A stretch of 14,463 nt of DNA, taken from Pseudomonadota bacterium (GTDB lineage: Bacteria > Pseudomonadota > Gammaproteobacteria > Burkholderiales > Gallionellaceae). A model generated the notes under the pieces. It did no database searches. It saw only the letters and a list, made by a program, of their open reading frames with translations, and was not told where the DNA came from. Location: positions 1-14,463 of the forward strand of contig JAJXTT010000014.1 of the NCBI GenBank assembly GCA_021783525.1, in the 5' to 3' direction. Positions 12,914 through 14,463 of this stretch are shown here, one piece after another. The first letter of the stretch is position 1. Every line of letters begins with the position of its first letter. A program made the translations under genes and the position numbers.

Positions 12914-14463
12914 TTAACGCGGGGCCAGCGAAGTCTCGAACTGTTCGACAGATGTCGGCTTGCCAAACAGATATCCCTGGAAAGCATGGCAGCCACGCAA
13001 ATTGAGAAACTCATGCTGCCCCTCTGTCTCAACTCCTTCCGCGATGACCTCCAGGCCCAGTGTCTCGGCCATCGCGATGATGGTCTGGACGATGGCGGCA
13101 TCGTTGGCGTCGGTGGCGATGTCCCGCACAAAGGATTGATCGATCTTGATCTGGTTCAGTGGAAGCCGCTTGAGGTATTGCAGGGACGAATAACCGGTGC
13201 CGAAATCATCCAGCGAGAGCCGGACACCGATCGCCTTCAGTGCGTTCATGGTGGCAATGGTGTCTTCGATATCCTCCAGCAGCATGCTTTCCGTGAGTTC
13301 CAGCTTGAGCAGGTTCGGGTTGATGGCATGGCGCTGCACTGCCGCGCGCACCTGCTCCACGAAATCATCCTGGTGGAATTGCCTGGCACTGATGTTCACC
13401 GCCAGGACCAGGGACCGGGTCAGTTCCGCGCCCGCCCATGCCTTGACCTGCGCACAGGCGTTCTCCAGCACCCAGATGCCTATGGGCAGGATCAGCCCGG
13501 TTTCCTCCGCCAACGGGATGAATTGGGCAGGAGATACCAGGCCGCGGGTCGTGTGCATCCAGCGTATCAATGCCTCGGCGCCGAATGCACGGCCGGAATG
13601 ATCGACCTGGATCTGGTAATGCAGACGGAATTGACGGCGCTCAAGGGCCTGGTGCAACTCGTCCTCCAGCGCTGCGCGGGCGTTGATGGCGTCCTGCATC
13701 TTGTGGTCGAAGAAACGCAAGGTGTTGCGGCCGACTTTCTTCGCCTGATACATGGCGATGTCGGCCTGTTTCAGCAACTCTTCCGCCTCCTGATTGCCCC
13801 CGCCAAACACGGTCGCGCCGATACTGCCGGAACTGCGGAATATATTTGCATCGAGCTGATGGGGCAGACTCAGGGCAGCAAGGACTTTCTTGCCGACTGC
13901 CTCCGCCTGCTCCGCGGCCTCGATGGCCTGTTCGCTCATGTCTTCGAGCATGACCACGAACTCGTCGCCCCCGAGACGGGCCACGGTGTCGCCTTCCCGC
14001 ACGCACTTTGCCAGGCGTTCTGCAACCTGTTGCAGCAGCAGGTCGCCCATCAGATGGCCCAGCGTGTCGTTAAGCGTCTTGAAATTGTCCAGGTCGATGA
14101 ACAGCAGCGTGCCATTGCGTCCATTGCGGGCATTGGCAACCAGCGATTGCTTCAGCCGGTCCAGCAAGAGCTGCCGGTTCGGCAGACGGGTGAGCGGGTC
14201 ATGGAATGCCAGTTGCCGGATCTGCTCTTCGGCAGCCTTCCGTTCGGTGATATCGATGTGCGACCCGACGTAATGCGTGACGACGCCGTCATTCCCCCTG
14301 ACCGCCGAGATCGTGAGCCATTTGGGATAGACCTCGCCATTCTTGCGCCTGTCCCAGATCTCCCCCTGCCAGGTTCCGGTGCGATTGACCTCATCCCACA
14401 TTTTTCGATAGAAATCCGCGTCATGGCGACCCGACTTGAGCAAACGCGGCGTCTGGCCAACGA
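12914..14463 (-). CDS. PAS-GGDEF-EAL cyclic-di-GMP enzyme, partial at its N-terminus
   Basis: Makes and/or breaks cyclic di-GMP. The frame stays open to the window edge, and a PAS domain is cut, so the N-terminus is missing; 515 residues are visible. A PAS/PAC end (WQGEIWDRRKNGEVYPKWLT ... GSHIDITERK) leads to a GGDEF domain with intact GGDEF (about visible residues 164-168) and an inhibitory-site RxxD (REGD) five residues before it. The EAL domain has its EAL (296-298), the NISARQF, LELTES, LDDFGTGYSS and KIDQSFVRD motifs and IAEGVET, so both activities look possible. It ends with the typical AFQGYLFGKP. Which activity dominates cannot be told. It may have further sensor domains upstream. 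Confidence 0.95.
   Translation of the reverse strand, partial: VGQTPRLLKSGRHDADFYRKMWDEVNRTGTWQGEIWDRRKNGEVYPKWLTISAVRGNDGVVTHYVGSHIDITERKAAEEQIRQLAFHDPLTRLPNRQLLLDRLKQSLVANARNGRNGTLLFIDLDNFKTLNDTLGHLMGDLLLQQVAERLAKCVREGDTVARLGGDEFVVMLEDMSEQAIEAAEQAEAVGKKVLAALSLPHQLDANIFRSSGSIGATVFGGGNQEAEELLKQADIAMYQAKKVGRNTLRFFDHKMQDAINARAALEDELHQALERRQFRLHYQIQVDHSGRAFGAEALIRWMHTTRGLVSPAQFIPLAEETGLILPIGIWVLENACAQVKAWAGAELTRSLVLAVNISARQFHQDDFVEQVRAAVQRHAINPNLLKLELTESMLLEDIEDTIATMNALKAIGVRLSLDDFGTGYSSLQYLKRLPLNQIKIDQSFVRDIATDANDAAIVQTIIAMAETLGLEVIAEGVETEGQHEFLNLRGCHAFQGYLFGKPTSVEQFETSLAPR

Overview
The window looks like a chromosome segment of a betaproteobacterium, probably of the order Nitrosomonadales (Gallionella/Sideroxydans-like). 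That placement is an inference from gene order, high GC and the type of intergenic repeats; no rRNA or other marker is present to prove it. The backbone is the minus-strand housekeeping series miaB > ybeZ(phoH) > ybeY > corC > lnt > glyQ, which in many betaproteobacteria is nearly contiguous. Here miaB-ybeZ-ybeY-corC are still tightly coupled (two 4-base ATGA overlaps and a short gap), but lnt and glyQ have been separated from them by inserted material.

Layout from left to right. 1-484: 5' part of glyQ (minus), whose start carries an in-frame insertion containing a 51-bp tandem repeat. 630-1771: a terminator, a YfaZ-like outer-membrane barrel gene and a GIY-YIG nuclease gene (both minus). 1791-3775: a repeat island with three copies of a roughly 270-300 bp multi-hairpin element, several REP-like short repeats and one low-GC orphan membrane-protein gene. 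3788-5293: lnt (minus). 5373-7213: a plus-strand trio (cyclic-nucleotide-binding protein, MarC-family membrane protein, RluF-like pseudouridine synthase). 7296-8489: lplT (minus). 8604-12186: corC, ybeY, ybeZ, miaB (minus). 12376-12782: two homologous 32-codon membrane microproteins (plus), each with its own ribosome binding site and its own hairpin or terminator. 12914 to the end: a PAS-GGDEF-EAL cyclic-di-GMP enzyme (minus), cut by the window edge.

Functionally the minus-strand genes cover tRNA modification (MiaB), 16S rRNA maturation and ribosome quality control (YbeY/YbeZ), an inner-membrane CBS protein (CorC), lipoprotein maturation (Lnt) and lysophospholipid re-import (LplT). Lnt releases lysophospholipid in the periplasm and LplT brings it back, so their proximity makes metabolic sense.

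The most unusual items are the multi-hairpin element, whose linkers are conserved while its stems are replaced by different but still self-complementary sequences; the twin microproteins; and the in-frame insertion in glyQ.
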